From NCBI GenBank assembly GCA_049642465.1, contig JBAROV010000066.1, positions 62,001 through 126,000 of the forward strand: a DNA stretch of 64,000 bases, read 5' to 3'. The position numbers and the translations under genes are program-made. Below are positions 32,346 through 41,823 of this stretch, one piece after another; position 1 is the first letter of the stretch, and each line of letters starts with the position of its first letter. This DNA comes from CAWDPQ01 sp049642465. GTDB taxonomy: Bacteria > Acidobacteriota > Vicinamibacteria > Vicinamibacterales > 2-12-FULL-66-21. The notes under the pieces were generated by a model that saw only the letters and a program-made list of their open reading frames with translations, did no database searches and was not told where the DNA came from.

Positions 32346-34613
32346 CTAATCGGCAACAATCCCCAGCAACTCATCGCCGCCCACGCTCAGAAACGTGTCG
32401 GTTGCGCGACGATGGCTCGATTCGGCCTCGGCCAGCAGCTTGCGGAAGTCTGCGCGGTGACGGAGCGAATCGACCCACGGATCGCGCGTCAACCATGGAT
32501 AACAGAAGAAACCGCCCGAGACGCTCCGCTGGAGGTAGGCGAGCGCGGTTTCGGGCTGACCCAGATACGCGAGCGACCGGCCGGCGTAATACCACCCGCA
32601 GGGATCGCGCATCGCCGTTTCACCGGAGAAGATTCGAAACAGCTCGAGTGCCTTCGTCCGGTTTCCTTCGAACAAGGCAAGAAGACCTTGAATGTAGAGG
32701 CGATAGAGCCTGGGGAGCGCCGTCGCCTCAATCTCCATCAATAACGCCACCGCTTCGTCCGTCCTGCCCAGTGCGGCCAGCGAGAACGCGTTCAACACCG
32801 GAGGATCCTCGACATTCGTCGCGATCGCCCGTTCGTAGTCTCCGAGCGCCAGATAGGAGTGGGCCACGCTGGTTCGAATCTGCGGATCGAGCCGCTTCGC
32901 GTGGTCGTATGCGGCAATTGACGCATCGAGCAGGCCGCAGTAGCGGCATGCCTGCACGAGGCCGGCGAACAGCTCCGGATCGCCCGTGCGCTCGTGCGCG
33001 CGGCGAACGAGCCGCTGCATCGCGGCTTCGGCTTGTCCGAGTTCGACCTCGAAGTTGGTGTAGAGGTTATGCGCGAGGGACAGGTCCGGGTTCAGTTCGA
33101 GCGCACGCGTGAAGGCCGTCTTCGCCTGTTCGTAGTAGTCGCCATCCGATTCGCCTGAATACGTACCCAGGACGCGATTGACGCGTCCCAGGCGCGCCCA
33201 CGCCGGCGCATAGTTGGGATCTTCAGCGACACACTCGAGATACAACGTCCGCGCGATCGCCCAGTTGTTCGGTTTGGTACTCAGTTCATTCGCGCGCAGG
33301 TAGTATTCGTACGCCTTCGCCGTTGCCGGAACGTCACGCCGGAGCCGCTGTTCGTCGCGAGCGCTGAGAGGAAGCGCCAGAGCCTCGACCACGCGACGAC
33401 TGAGTTCGTCCTGAAGGGCAAAGATGTCGCCGAGAGGCACCTGCGACGAATGCGAGCAGACGACTGCGCCCCCCGGCGCTTCGACCAGTTGCGTGTTCAC
33501 GCGGAGCTGATCGCCCGCACGCAACAGCGTACCGGTCAGGACCAGATCCACATCGGTCTTTGCTGCGACCGTCTCGAGGTCTGCGTCGGCGCCGGCAAAC
33601 CGGGAGGCGGTCGCACTAGATCGAACGACGAGCGAATCGAGGCTTGAAAGCGAGCTGGTGATTGCATCCGCGAGGCTGAACGCCAGGAAGTCGGTTTCGG
33701 TGTCCGGCCGGAGCACGCGAAATGGAAGCACGATCAGGCGGCGGAGCTGCTGCGCACGCGCGACCTGGCCGCTCTCAGCCAGCCGCAGGACCGCTCGAAG
33801 ATCGTCGGCCATTGCGGACGCGGAGTCGTACCGCTGCGCGGGGTTTTTCTGCAGCGCACGGTGAATTACTCGATCGATCGCAGCGATTGAGACGGCCCCG
33901 CCAAGAGCCGGCGGCTGATCTGAGAGAATCGCCTGAAACACCTGGGCGAGCGTACGCGCTCCGGCGCCGAACGGCGGCTGCCCCGTGAGCATCTCGTACA
34001 GGACCGCGCCGGCGGCAAACAGGTCGGCGCGATGATCGGCCGGTTCGCCCAACAGCTGCTCGGGAGCGAGGTACTGGGGCGTGCCGACAATCGTTCCCGG
34101 CATGGTCAGCGCGATGGTCGCTTCCGCGCCAACAGTGTCCACCGGCCGCGCCAGACCAAAGTCGAGCAGCTTCACCCCAAACGGCGTCAGGAAGATGTTC
34201 GACGGCTTCAGGTCGCGGTGCACGATCCCGCGGCGATGCAGGGCGTCGAGCGCCGCCAGGACCGGCAGCTCGATTTGAATGGCGTCGGACACCGGCAGCG
34301 AGCCGCGTGCGATGCGCGCCGAGAGCGGCTCGCCCTCGAGCAGCTCCATCGCAATGTAGATTTCCCCGTCGTGCTCGCCAAGGTCATACAGCTGACAGAT
34401 ATTGGGGTGGCTCACGCTGGCGGCGGCGCGCGCCTCTCGAAGGAGGCGATCTCGCGCCGAGGCATCCGCCTGACTTCGCCACGTCTTGATCGCAACCGCA
34501 CGATCGAGCTGCTCGTCGTGCGCGGCATAGACCACGCCCATGCCCCCCTGTCCAATCTGCCTCGTCACACGGAATCGGCCGTAACGCTCAGTCATCACTC
34601 TCAAGCCGGACAT
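32346..34613 (-). CDS. Ser/Thr protein kinase with FlgO/TolB-like domain and TPR repeats
   Basis: 755 residues. The Pkn2-type kinase domain is at about 11-270: the P-loop IGQGGMGVVYAA, Lys43, HRDLKPSNIF with Asp133, DFGLARP with Asp151, and GTPQYLAPEQLLGEPADHRADLF. The kinase is likely active. Residues of about 292-420 form an adenylate-cyclase/FlgO-like domain (LPFRVLRPDTETDFLAFSLADAI, LVLTGTLLRAGDQLRVNTQLV). TPR-like helices run from about 430 to 740. No membrane helix is seen, so it is cytosolic. This layout is very common in acidobacteria. Substrates are unknown. ATG 34613 has GGGAG upstream; ATG 34595 is an alternative. Confidence 0.9.
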   Translation of the reverse strand: MSGLRVMTERYGRFRVTRQIGQGGMGVVYAAHDEQLDRAVAIKTWRSQADASARDRLLREARAAASVSHPNICQLYDLGEHDGEIYIAMELLEGEPLSARIARGSLPVSDAIQIELPVLAALDALHRRGIVHRDLKPSNIFLTPFGVKLLDFGLARPVDTVGAEATIALTMPGTIVGTPQYLAPEQLLGEPADHRADLFAAGAVLYEMLTGQPPFGAGARTLAQVFQAILSDQPPALGGAVSIAAIDRVIHRALQKNPAQRYDSASAMADDLRAVLRLAESGQVARAQQLRRLIVLPFRVLRPDTETDFLAFSLADAITSSLSSLDSLVVRSSATASRFAGADADLETVAAKTDVDLVLTGTLLRAGDQLRVNTQLVEAPGGAVVCSHSSQVPLGDIFALQDELSRRVVEALALPLSARDEQRLRRDVPATAKAYEYYLRANELSTKPNNWAIARTLYLECVAEDPNYAPAWARLGRVNRVLGTYSGESDGDYYEQAKTAFTRALELNPDLSLAHNLYTNFEVELGQAEAAMQRLVRRAHERTGDPELFAGLVQACRYCGLLDASIAAYDHAKRLDPQIRTSVAHSYLALGDYERAIATNVEDPPVLNAFSLAALGRTDEAVALLMEIEATALPRLYRLYIQGLLALFEGNRTKALELFRIFSGETAMRDPCGWYYAGRSLAYLGQPETALAYLQRSVSGGFFCYPWLTRDPWVDSLRHRADFRKLLAEAESSHRRATDTFLSVGGDELLGIVAD

Positions 34614-34706
34614 GCACTGAAACTCCCATTATACGGACCGCACCGGCGGTCTACTGATACGACGAACGGGAGCACCGCAAATCGACACTGTCACTACAAT
34701 CATCGA

Positions 34707-35228
34707 ATGGCCCGCCGCGAGTGTTATCACTGCAAACAATGGATCGAAGAGGGTGACGCGCACGACTGCTGGACGACGACAGAAGCGGCGCTGACCCAGG
34801 ATCTGTCCGAGGATCTCCAGGACGCGTGGCAACGGCTGCGTGAGACGGCCGCAAGTTTCGGCGAGCAGCGGATCTACGCGTCGCACAAGTCCATCATGTT
34901 CTCACGCAAGTCGTGCTACTTCTTCGTGCGCCCGAAGAGGAAATTTCTCGAGGTCTGCGTGTTTCTGGGCCGCACCGTGAAGGCTTCCCAGGTTCGACGG
35001 GTCGCTCCTGCGTCGAAGGCCAAGCTCGTTCATTTCGTTCACATCAGGCACCGCGACGAAGTGGAGGCCCCGATCACCGACTGGCTTCAGGAGGCGTACG
35101 AACTGTCTGACGTGCTCGGCACCAAGGCCCGCCAGACTGCGCGCAAGCGCACGACGAACGCCACGGCCAGCAAGCAGCGAGCGATCGGTCAATCGAAACG
35201 CCGCAGAGTCGGCAAGCGGACGCGCTGA
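34707..35228 (+). CDS. DUF5655-like protein with zinc-knuckle start and basic tail
   Basis: 173 residues. The N-terminus has YHCKQW...HDC, a possible small zinc site. Residues 25-135 resemble the DUF5655 fold (ETAASFGEQRIYASHKSIMFSRKSCYFFVRPKRKFLEVCVFLG; DWLQEAYELSD), which is often found near predicted transport or nuclease proteins and has no fixed role. The last 35 residues are Lys/Arg-rich (TARKRTTNATASKQ, SKRRRVGKRTR), like a histone-H1 tail, suggesting nucleic-acid contact. The start ATG 34707 follows the 92-bp gap from the divergent kinase gene. Confidence 0.72.
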   Translation: MARRECYHCKQWIEEGDAHDCWTTTEAALTQDLSEDLQDAWQRLRETAASFGEQRIYASHKSIMFSRKSCYFFVRPKRKFLEVCVFLGRTVKASQVRRVAPASKAKLVHFVHIRHRDEVEAPITDWLQEAYELSDVLGTKARQTARKRTTNATASKQRAIGQSKRRRVGKRTR

Positions 35229-35340
35229 GACAGCTCACAGCGACGCTGCAGCGTCTCCTCGCCGCGATGTGCGGCTACGTTTCTTCTCCTCGGGTCCGTC
35301 AAGAGCTGAGGGCTCGGGCTAGAATCTGCCTGGAGGTTCT

Positions 35341-36462
35341 GTGCCCGGTACCCGGCGCGAATTCCTCGCGAGGTCGGCCTCGCTTGCCTTTAGCACGTCG
35401 GTTTGTGCTCTCCTGCCCGATGGGCTGTCGGCCCAGACGCCGGCGGACGGTCGCGATGTCCCCTGGCTCAGAGAGGTCCTTGAGCCACCGCCAACGTTCA
35501 GCGCACCTTCCCGTCCCCTCGCACCCCTCCTCGTTGACAAGGACGGTCGCGCGATCACGACGCTCGCCGAGTGGTACAGGCGGCGAACTGAAATAGAGAA
35601 GATGTGGTCCGATGTGCTTGGCTCGCTCGAGCTGCCGCGCGCTCGCCCACCGGCGGTGGAAGTTGTCGAAGAGGATCGCGTCGATGACGTTGTGCGGCAG
35701 CGTGTGCGCTACCAGAGTGAACCCGACGTTGACACCGAAGCGTACGTGCTGAGGCCGCGAGAGTCGCGCGGTCCGAGACCCGCCGCGATCGTCTTCCATT
35801 CAACAATGCCCCAATCCATCCGGCAGCCTGCGGGACTTGCCGACCTGTCCGAGAAGCACTTCGGCCTCGCGCTCGCCCGCCGGGGATTCGTCGCCTTCTG
35901 CCCGCGAAATTTTCTCTGGCCCGAGACAACACGCATGGCTGCAGACGAGGAGACGCGCGCGTTCCGCGCCCGTCACCCGCGTGCGAGGGGAATGGCCAAA
36001 ATGCTCTTCGACGGGCAACTCGCCGTCGACCTGCTCGCCGTACGCGCTGATGTCGATCGCCGGCGGATCGGGTGCATCGGCCACTCTCTCGGGGCCAAGG
36101 AAGCGCTCTACCTTGCCGCCTTCGACCGGCGAATCAAAGCCGCCGTCAGCAGCGAGGGTGGAATTGGGATCAGCATGTCCAACTGGGATGCCGACTGGTA
36201 CCTCGGCCATCAGGTGAAAGACCCTGGCTTTGCCCGTGAACATCACGAACTGCTCGCACTCGCTGCGCCACGGCCATTCCTGTTGGTAGGCGGAGATTCA
36301 GCAGACGGCGCCGCGAGTTGGCCGTTCGTGTCTGCGGCTCTCGCGGTGTACCGACTGTACGGCGAACCGAGACGGCTCGGACTGCTGAATCACAAGAAGG
36401 GACATGCGGTGCCGCCAGAGATTGAGCCGCGACTACTCGAATGGCTCGAGACCTACGTGTAA
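35341..36462 (+). CDS. Tat-exported alpha/beta hydrolase (acetyl-xylan/glucuronoyl-esterase-like)
   Basis: 373 residues. The N-terminus GTRREFLARSASLAF is a twin-arginine signal. The catalytic parts are GCIGHSLGAKEAL with Ser249, LLVGGDSADG with a likely acidic residue, and HKKGHAVPP with His355. The lid region contains FCPRNFLWPE. The family groups with carbohydrate esterases and dienelactone-type hydrolases acting on polysaccharide side groups. The start is GTG 35341, preceded by GGAGG six bases away. TAGAAT about 15 bp upstream may be a -10 box. It is convergent with the AlkD-like gene, with a 6-bp gap. Confidence 0.84.
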   Translation: MPGTRREFLARSASLAFSTSVCALLPDGLSAQTPADGRDVPWLREVLEPPPTFSAPSRPLAPLLVDKDGRAITTLAEWYRRRTEIEKMWSDVLGSLELPRARPPAVEVVEEDRVDDVVRQRVRYQSEPDVDTEAYVLRPRESRGPRPAAIVFHSTMPQSIRQPAGLADLSEKHFGLALARRGFVAFCPRNFLWPETTRMAADEETRAFRARHPRARGMAKMLFDGQLAVDLLAVRADVDRRRIGCIGHSLGAKEALYLAAFDRRIKAAVSSEGGIGISMSNWDADWYLGHQVKDPGFAREHHELLALAAPRPFLLVGGDSADGAASWPFVSAALAVYRLYGEPRRLGLLNHKKGHAVPPEIEPRLLEWLETYV

Positions 36463-36468
36463 TCACAA

Positions 36469-37236
36469 TCACCCTGACGCGGCCGAATTCTTCTGACGTG
36501 TGCTCGTCAGGAGGTCGCGGCGCTTGGCCGGCGGGAATCTCTCGATTGCGTACCGGAATGTGGTGCGCGGGATGATCGCACCGTTGGTGCGGAGGTAGCG
36601 CTCGAGTCGCTGCGGATCCTGCTTGCCGGCCTCCCTCAACATCCAGCCGACTGCCTTCTGAATCAGATCCTCCCTGTCAGGATGCAGCAGTTTTGCCACG
36701 CGGTAGGCCTCGTCCAATGCCAGTCCTCGACGCATCGGTGGAATGAGCGCGACGGCCGCCGCACGTCTTACCCACATGTTGCGGTGAGTGGCCCACGTCC
36801 GCATCAGACGAATCAGCTGTGGATGATCCGCAAGGAGTGGCCCGATCAACGTTCCACAGATCAGATCCGTCGTCGCCCAGTTTGTCGAGAGGTTTTGCGC
36901 CAACCAGCGTTTCCATGGCGTTAGCAGACGGGGCGTAAAGCAACGTCGGTACCGCGACACCACCTCAATGCCAACCGCTTTCGTCTCGAGGTGAGGGTCG
37001 CGGATTAGCGTGTTCGCAAGCCGCATCGCCTCGTCCGCACTCCACTCCGACCGATTCTCGTCATAGATCGATCGCGCGAGGGAGCGGACGTTTGCTGTCC
37101 CCACGTTGTAGAAGCGCAGGCCGTGTTCGCCGCGAAAGTACCGTACGGCGTCGAAGCCGCCTGCGGAACGGGCGAGGCGGCGGAGTGCGGCGGAAACGCT
37201 GGCGTGCGTCGGATGACGCCTGATCGATCGTTGCAC
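36469..37236 (-). CDS. AlkD-like DNA alkylation repair protein (HEAT-repeat glycosylase)
   Basis: 255 residues, entirely alpha-helical HEAT-like repeats. Family landmarks are FFRGE/YFRGEHGLRFYNVGTANVRSLA at the start, WATTDLICGTLIGPLL, HRNMWVRRAAAVALIPPMR and KAVGWMLREAGKQDP, which line the DNA-binding groove and supply the Trp/Asp/Arg of AlkD enzymes. AlkD removes bulky N3/N7-alkyl purines without base flipping. The start is GTG 37236 with AAAGGAG upstream; further upstream codons lack similarity. It is divergent from recQ, forming a small repair neighbourhood. Confidence 0.85.
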   Translation of the reverse strand: MQRSIRRHPTHASVSAALRRLARSAGGFDAVRYFRGEHGLRFYNVGTANVRSLARSIYDENRSEWSADEAMRLANTLIRDPHLETKAVGIEVVSRYRRCFTPRLLTPWKRWLAQNLSTNWATTDLICGTLIGPLLADHPQLIRLMRTWATHRNMWVRRAAAVALIPPMRRGLALDEAYRVAKLLHPDREDLIQKAVGWMLREAGKQDPQRLERYLRTNGAIIPRTTFRYAIERFPPAKRRDLLTSTRQKNSAASG

Positions 37237-37424
37237 GAGATTCTCCTTTCCCAACGGTCCAGCTCCCCTTAGACCGGCCTGAGAATCACGCGGTTGACTG
37301 GTTCGCCGGCAGGCTGCGGAACCCGCGCAGAAATTGCCACACGTCGGCCCCGGGACGTAGTGCACACATTGCCATATTGAATTTCCAGCCGAGACGATGC
37401 CATCGTCGTCCCGGAGCTCTGGAT

Positions 37425-38738
37425 ATGACGACCGCGCGCGACTCAACGATCGATCTCATCACGGCGCTGCACCAGCACTTCGGCCATCAGTCGTTCCGCT
37501 CGGGACAGCAGCAGGTCGTCGACGCGGTGTTGAGCGGGCGGGACGTGCTCGCGGTCATGCCTACGGGGTCAGGCAAATCTCTCGGATATCAGCTGCCCGC
37601 CGTGATTCTGCCCGCGACGACGCTGGTGGTTTCGCCGCTCATCTCGTTGATGAAAGACCAGGTAGACGAGCTGAATCGGCGCGGGATCCCCTCTGGTGCG
37701 CTGCACTCCATGCTCTCGACCGAGAAACGGCGGAACGTCCTGGCCGCCGCCCGAGCCGGAAAGCTGCGTCTTCTCTACGTCGCGCCGGAACGTTTCGCCT
37801 CCGATCAGTTTGCCCGACTGCTGACTGAGATTGCCGTGGCCCGCTTTGTCATAGACGAGGCGCACTGCGTCTCGGAGTGGGGGCACGATTTCCGTCCCGA
37901 TTATCGCCGGCTGAAGGGTGCGGCCGCCGCCTGTCACACGATCGATCGCCGGCCGCGTCCGCCAGTCGCCGCATTCACCGCAACGGCTACGCCGGAAGTC
38001 CGTGACGACGTCGTCGCCATGCTTGGCCTCCAATCACCGCAGATTCTTGTCGCTGGATTCGATCGTCCCAACATTCACTTGCGAGTGGAACGCTGCTTCG
38101 ACGAGGACGCGAAACACCAACGCCTCCCACGCCTCGTGAGCGGACGGCGTGCGCTCGTGTATGCCGCCACGCGCCGGAGCACCGAGGCGGCAGCGCAGAC
38201 GCTGCAGGCCTCAGGCATCGAGGCGGCTGTGTATCACGCCGGCCTCAAGGATGAGGAGCGCACTCGGGTACAGGACGCGTTCGCTGCCGGGTCACTTCGA
38301 GTGGTGTGTGCGACGAATGCGTTTGGCATGGGAATCGATCGACCCGACGTTGACGCTGTCGTTCATTTCGCGATTCCGGGATCGGTCGAAGCGTATTACC
38401 AGGAGATTGGCCGCGCGGGGCGCGATGGACGTCCGGCCACGGCGACGCTGCTGTGGGATTACGCCGACGTCGCCACTCGTGAATTTCTGATCGACAGCCC
38501 GCGGCGCGACAAAGCCGTCAATCCGCGCGCGGGTGCGGCAGGCGCAGCGATCGAGGTGGACCCGGCAGAACTCGCCCGACGGAAGGACATCGAACACAAG
38601 AAGCTGCGGCGCATGATTGCCTACGCCGAAACAACCGCGTGCTTGCGCGCCACGATTCTCCGCTACTTTGGCGATCCCGCCGCGTGTGAGCGATGCCACG
38701 CGTGCGCCAACTGCCACCCGCCTCGTCGAGCGAGCTGA
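37425..38738 (+). CDS. recQ: RecQ-family ATP-dependent DNA helicase, short form
   Basis: 437 residues. All helicase motifs are intact: motif 0 FRSGQQQVVDAVL, Walker A MPTGSGKSLGYQLPA (Lys51), DEAHCVSEWGHDFRPDY (144-160), SAT-type AFTATATPEVRDDV, CATNAFGMGIDRPDVD, and QEIGRAGRDGRPA. The RQC zinc-binding segment follows (ACLRATILRYFGDP, ACERCHACANCH). The winged-helix half of RQC and the HRDC domain are absent, so it is about 170 residues shorter than E. coli RecQ. It unwinds 3'-5' during recombination repair. ATG 37425 follows GGAG-like sequence. Confidence 0.9.
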   Translation: MTTARDSTIDLITALHQHFGHQSFRSGQQQVVDAVLSGRDVLAVMPTGSGKSLGYQLPAVILPATTLVVSPLISLMKDQVDELNRRGIPSGALHSMLSTEKRRNVLAAARAGKLRLLYVAPERFASDQFARLLTEIAVARFVIDEAHCVSEWGHDFRPDYRRLKGAAAACHTIDRRPRPPVAAFTATATPEVRDDVVAMLGLQSPQILVAGFDRPNIHLRVERCFDEDAKHQRLPRLVSGRRALVYAATRRSTEAAAQTLQASGIEAAVYHAGLKDEERTRVQDAFAAGSLRVVCATNAFGMGIDRPDVDAVVHFAIPGSVEAYYQEIGRAGRDGRPATATLLWDYADVATREFLIDSPRRDKAVNPRAGAAGAAIEVDPAELARRKDIEHKKLRRMIAYAETTACLRATILRYFGDPAACERCHACANCHPPRRAS

Positions 38739-38777
38739 TCGCCACCAACGACGATACCGGACGTTGGCTGGATTCGG

Positions 38778-40478
38778 CTAGCCGGGCGGCGGATTCTCTG
38801 AGGAGCGGTGATAGACCGCCAGCGACAGCCCAATCGCGAACACGCCAAGGAGCGCTGAATAGGTGAAGAACACCATATAGCCGGCGCCCAGAGCCGCCGG
38901 GGACACACCGGATCGTTCGACGGCGGTGGCGAAATTCTCCGGCGCCTGGCTGGCAACGAAACTCTTCAGCCCTGCGAGAACCCCGCCGGTATCGGCGATT
39001 CGCGCCGCGGCCTCCACGATGCGCCCGGACTGCGACGCGATCAACCGGCCGGGAATCGCATAAAGAGATGAAAAGAGCGCGTATTGCGTGGCCGTAAACC
39101 CCACCGAAGTCAGACTGGACATGTACGCCATCAGGCAGGTGCCGGCGAACCCTCCAGCGACGTTGTCCAGGCCGATAGCGGCGAAAAGCGCTAACAGGTT
39201 ATGGCTCTGCACGGCAAGCCAGATGAACAGGAGATTGCTCAACGGCCCGGCGAGCGCGCCAATGACCATGGCGCGCATCAGCCCGTAGCGCGCCACTGCC
39301 ACGCCACCGGCGAACACACCGAACAACGTCATGACGACGCCGAAGATCTTTCTGACTTCGGCGATCTCGACCAGCGTGTAGCCAAGGTCGAGGTAAAACG
39401 GATTCATGATGTTCAGCACGAAATCCGGCACGCGATACAGGCAAATGAGCGCGAGGATCAACGCTGCGGCGGAACGGTACCGCGCAAAGAAATCGCGCAG
39501 CGGATCGCCGAGCGCCGAGGAGAGATAGACCCCCGGCCGGGTGCGGGTCCCTGGAAGCGGAAGCGCCGCGAGAACGATCACACCGAATCCCACCAGCACA
39601 GCTGCCAGGTGAATCCACACACGGGCGGGCGACGCCCAGACGGTCAGAACAGCGTCACGCGCGTTTGTGGCGCCCACGGCGCCGAGCACGCGCGCAAGTA
39701 TTCCGGCGTTTGCGGCGAGACCCGAGCCGAGAACGAGCGCGCCGACCGCAAGAATCATGATGCGGGAGATCCATTCCAGTGCCTCCCGCGCAGGTGCGGG
39801 GTGGATGCCCGCTGTCTCGATTGGACGAATCGTGTGCCGCTTCTCGCGCGGCGCTACAAGGACCGCGACAATCCCAATCGTCATGAGCACGGCCATGACC
39901 GCGTACGAAAAATTCCAGCCGCGAGCTTCGGCCAGCAGCAGCGGCACCGCACCAGCGATGATCATCGCCACTCTGTAGCCCCATTGATACGCGGCAGCCA
40001 TGGCCCCCTGCTTGGACACTTCCGCCGCTTCGATGCGCCACGCGTCCATCGCGATGTCCTGAGTTGACGACGAAAAGCCAACGAGCACCGCAAAGACCGC
40101 AATCGCTCCCAGGTTGCGAGCGGGGTCGGATCCTGCAATCAGGAACAGCCCAAGCACGATGAAACTCTGAGCGACGAGCATCCAGGATCGGCGGTGCCCC
40201 AGCCAATTCGTCAGCAGTGGGACTCGTGTTCGGTCGATGAACGGTGCCCAGAGGAACTTGAACGACGAGATCAGAGTAACCAGGCTGAAGAAACCAATAG
40301 TTTCGAGCGAAAGACCCGAGGCCCGCAGCCACGCGGAGAGCGTGTCGAAGACGAGAAAATAGGGGAGGGCCGCCGCGAATCCAAGCGCGACCATGACCAG
40401 CGCGGGCCGCTCGAGATACACCTTGAGCGCCGCGCCCACGGTGCGCTGATCAGGTGCGGGTTCCGTTGCGCTGTTCAT
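38778..40478 (-). CDS. ampG: AmpG-like muropeptide MFS permease
   Basis: 566 residues with about 13-14 hydrophobic segments. The N-terminal half shows the AmpG signature LGFAAALPYFLVFDTLSAWLRASGLS, FKFLWAPFIDR and GFSSSTQDIAMDAWRIE. AmpG imports GlcNAc-1,6-anhydroMurNAc peptides from the periplasm for peptidoglycan recycling and, in some bacteria, beta-lactamase induction. The ATG at 40478 is chosen from the conserved N-terminus (YLERPALVMVALGF). The protein is about 60-70 residues longer than E. coli AmpG, owing to a loop at about 300-370. It is divergent from the oxidoreductase gene. Confidence 0.85.
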   Translation of the reverse strand: MNSATEPAPDQRTVGAALKVYLERPALVMVALGFAAALPYFLVFDTLSAWLRASGLSLETIGFFSLVTLISSFKFLWAPFIDRTRVPLLTNWLGHRRSWMLVAQSFIVLGLFLIAGSDPARNLGAIAVFAVLVGFSSSTQDIAMDAWRIEAAEVSKQGAMAAAYQWGYRVAMIIAGAVPLLLAEARGWNFSYAVMAVLMTIGIVAVLVAPREKRHTIRPIETAGIHPAPAREALEWISRIMILAVGALVLGSGLAANAGILARVLGAVGATNARDAVLTVWASPARVWIHLAAVLVGFGVIVLAALPLPGTRTRPGVYLSSALGDPLRDFFARYRSAAALILALICLYRVPDFVLNIMNPFYLDLGYTLVEIAEVRKIFGVVMTLFGVFAGGVAVARYGLMRAMVIGALAGPLSNLLFIWLAVQSHNLLALFAAIGLDNVAGGFAGTCLMAYMSSLTSVGFTATQYALFSSLYAIPGRLIASQSGRIVEAAARIADTGGVLAGLKSFVASQAPENFATAVERSGVSPAALGAGYMVFFTYSALLGVFAIGLSLAVYHRSSENPPPG

Positions 40479-40596
40479 TGGTGCGTCCGCCTTCGCTAAA
40501 GCTCCGGCGGACCAACCGTAGCCTTGGCCGAGGCTGGTCGGATTATAACGACCGACGGTGTCGAAGCTGTTATTCTCCCCACACGGAGGAGGGATC

Positions 40597-41802
40597 ATGT
40601 CCTGCACGCGCCGTGCATTCCTGACCGCAGTTCCGGGACTCACGCTTGGCGTCCGCCTTGCCGCGACGACGGCTCAGGGGGCGAACGACAGGATCCGCAT
40701 TGGCGTGATTGGAACGGGTGGCCGGGCTCGAGGCCTGATGACGTTGCTGAAGAAGCTGCCAGGCAACGAACTGGTGGCCGTCTGCGACGTTTACGAGCCG
40801 CGGCTGCTGCAGGCCGCGGAGATCGCGGGGCCAAACGCGGCAAAGATCGCCGACTACCGCAGAATTCTCGACGATCGTCAAATCGATGCGGTCGTGATCG
40901 GCACGCCTGACCATTGGCATAAGCCAATGACGCTCGAGGCCGTCGCGGCGGGGAAGGACGTTTACATCGAAAAACCCGTCTCCCACGACATCGCCGAAGG
41001 CGCAGCAATGGTCAAGGCGATCGAAGCGTCGAAGCAGATCGTGCAGACGGGCACCCAGCAGCGAAGCTGGGACCACTGGGTTCTTGGGAAGGAGATCGTG
41101 AATTCCGGCAGGTTGGGGCAAATCACTTTCGTCCACACCTACTGGTACCAACACGCGACGGCGGGCAACTATCCGCCCGTGGCACTCGAAAAGCTCGATT
41201 GGAAGCGCTGGCTCGGCCCGGCAAAGGATCAGCCGTTTCGGCCGGAGCGCTTCTATCAATGGCGCCACTTCTGGGATTTCGGCGGCGGCTGTCTCACCGA
41301 TCTGATGACGCACTGGATTGATGTCGTGCACTGGTACATGGATGTTGACGCGCCGCTGTCCGCGGCCGCGACGGGACACAACTACAACATCAAATTGTGG
41401 GAAGCGCCCGATACGGTCACCGCGTCGCTCGAATTCCCGAAGAACTTCATGGCCGCTTACCTCGGCACCTACGTCAGCAAGGTGGATGATGGCGGACTCG
41501 AATTTCGCGGCGACAAGGGAACGCTCAAGATCGACCGCGCGCGGCTCGCGTTCTATCGCGATGACGCTGCGTGGGCACCTGGCACGCTCACGCCGGAACC
41601 AGACATCTATGTCCGATCGAGCGGCGACGGCACGCTCACGCACCTGGGCAACTGGCTGGACTGCATCCGGAATCGAAAGACACCCAACGCGCACATTCGC
41701 GTGGCGCACCACGCCGCGCGCACTGCGCACATTGCCAATGCAGCGATGCGCGCCGGCCGGAAGGTGAAGTGGGACGCGAGAGCGGAAAAAGTGGAGAGTT
41801 GA
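40597..41802 (+). CDS. Tat-exported Gfo/Idh/MocA-family oxidoreductase
   Basis: 401 residues. The N-terminus CTRRAFLTAVPGLTLG is a Tat signal, as expected for an exported, prefolded NAD(P)-binding enzyme. The Rossmann motif is IGVIGTGGRARGLM. EKPVSHDIAEG holds the catalytic-region Lys. The C-terminal domain includes FGGGCLTDLMTHWIDVVHWYM, with the His pair common in these sugar dehydrogenases. It acts on sugars or inositol-like substrates, probably periplasmic with a bound cofactor. GGAGGAGGG five bases upstream fixes ATG 40597. It ends 21 bp before the convergent ADOP gene. Confidence 0.88.
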   Translation: MSCTRRAFLTAVPGLTLGVRLAATTAQGANDRIRIGVIGTGGRARGLMTLLKKLPGNELVAVCDVYEPRLLQAAEIAGPNAAKIADYRRILDDRQIDAVVIGTPDHWHKPMTLEAVAAGKDVYIEKPVSHDIAEGAAMVKAIEASKQIVQTGTQQRSWDHWVLGKEIVNSGRLGQITFVHTYWYQHATAGNYPPVALEKLDWKRWLGPAKDQPFRPERFYQWRHFWDFGGGCLTDLMTHWIDVVHWYMDVDAPLSAAATGHNYNIKLWEAPDTVTASLEFPKNFMAAYLGTYVSKVDDGGLEFRGDKGTLKIDRARLAFYRDDAAWAPGTLTPEPDIYVRSSGDGTLTHLGNWLDCIRNRKTPNAHIRVAHHAARTAHIANAAMRAGRKVKWDARAEKVES

Positions 41803-41823
41803 GCGACACCGCCGCGCGACAGC

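Noticed and set aside
40570..41730. Minus-strand open frame of 386 codons
   Set aside because: Antisense shadow of the Gfo/Idh/MocA oxidoreductase, which has Tat signal, Rossmann motif and a strong ribosome site.
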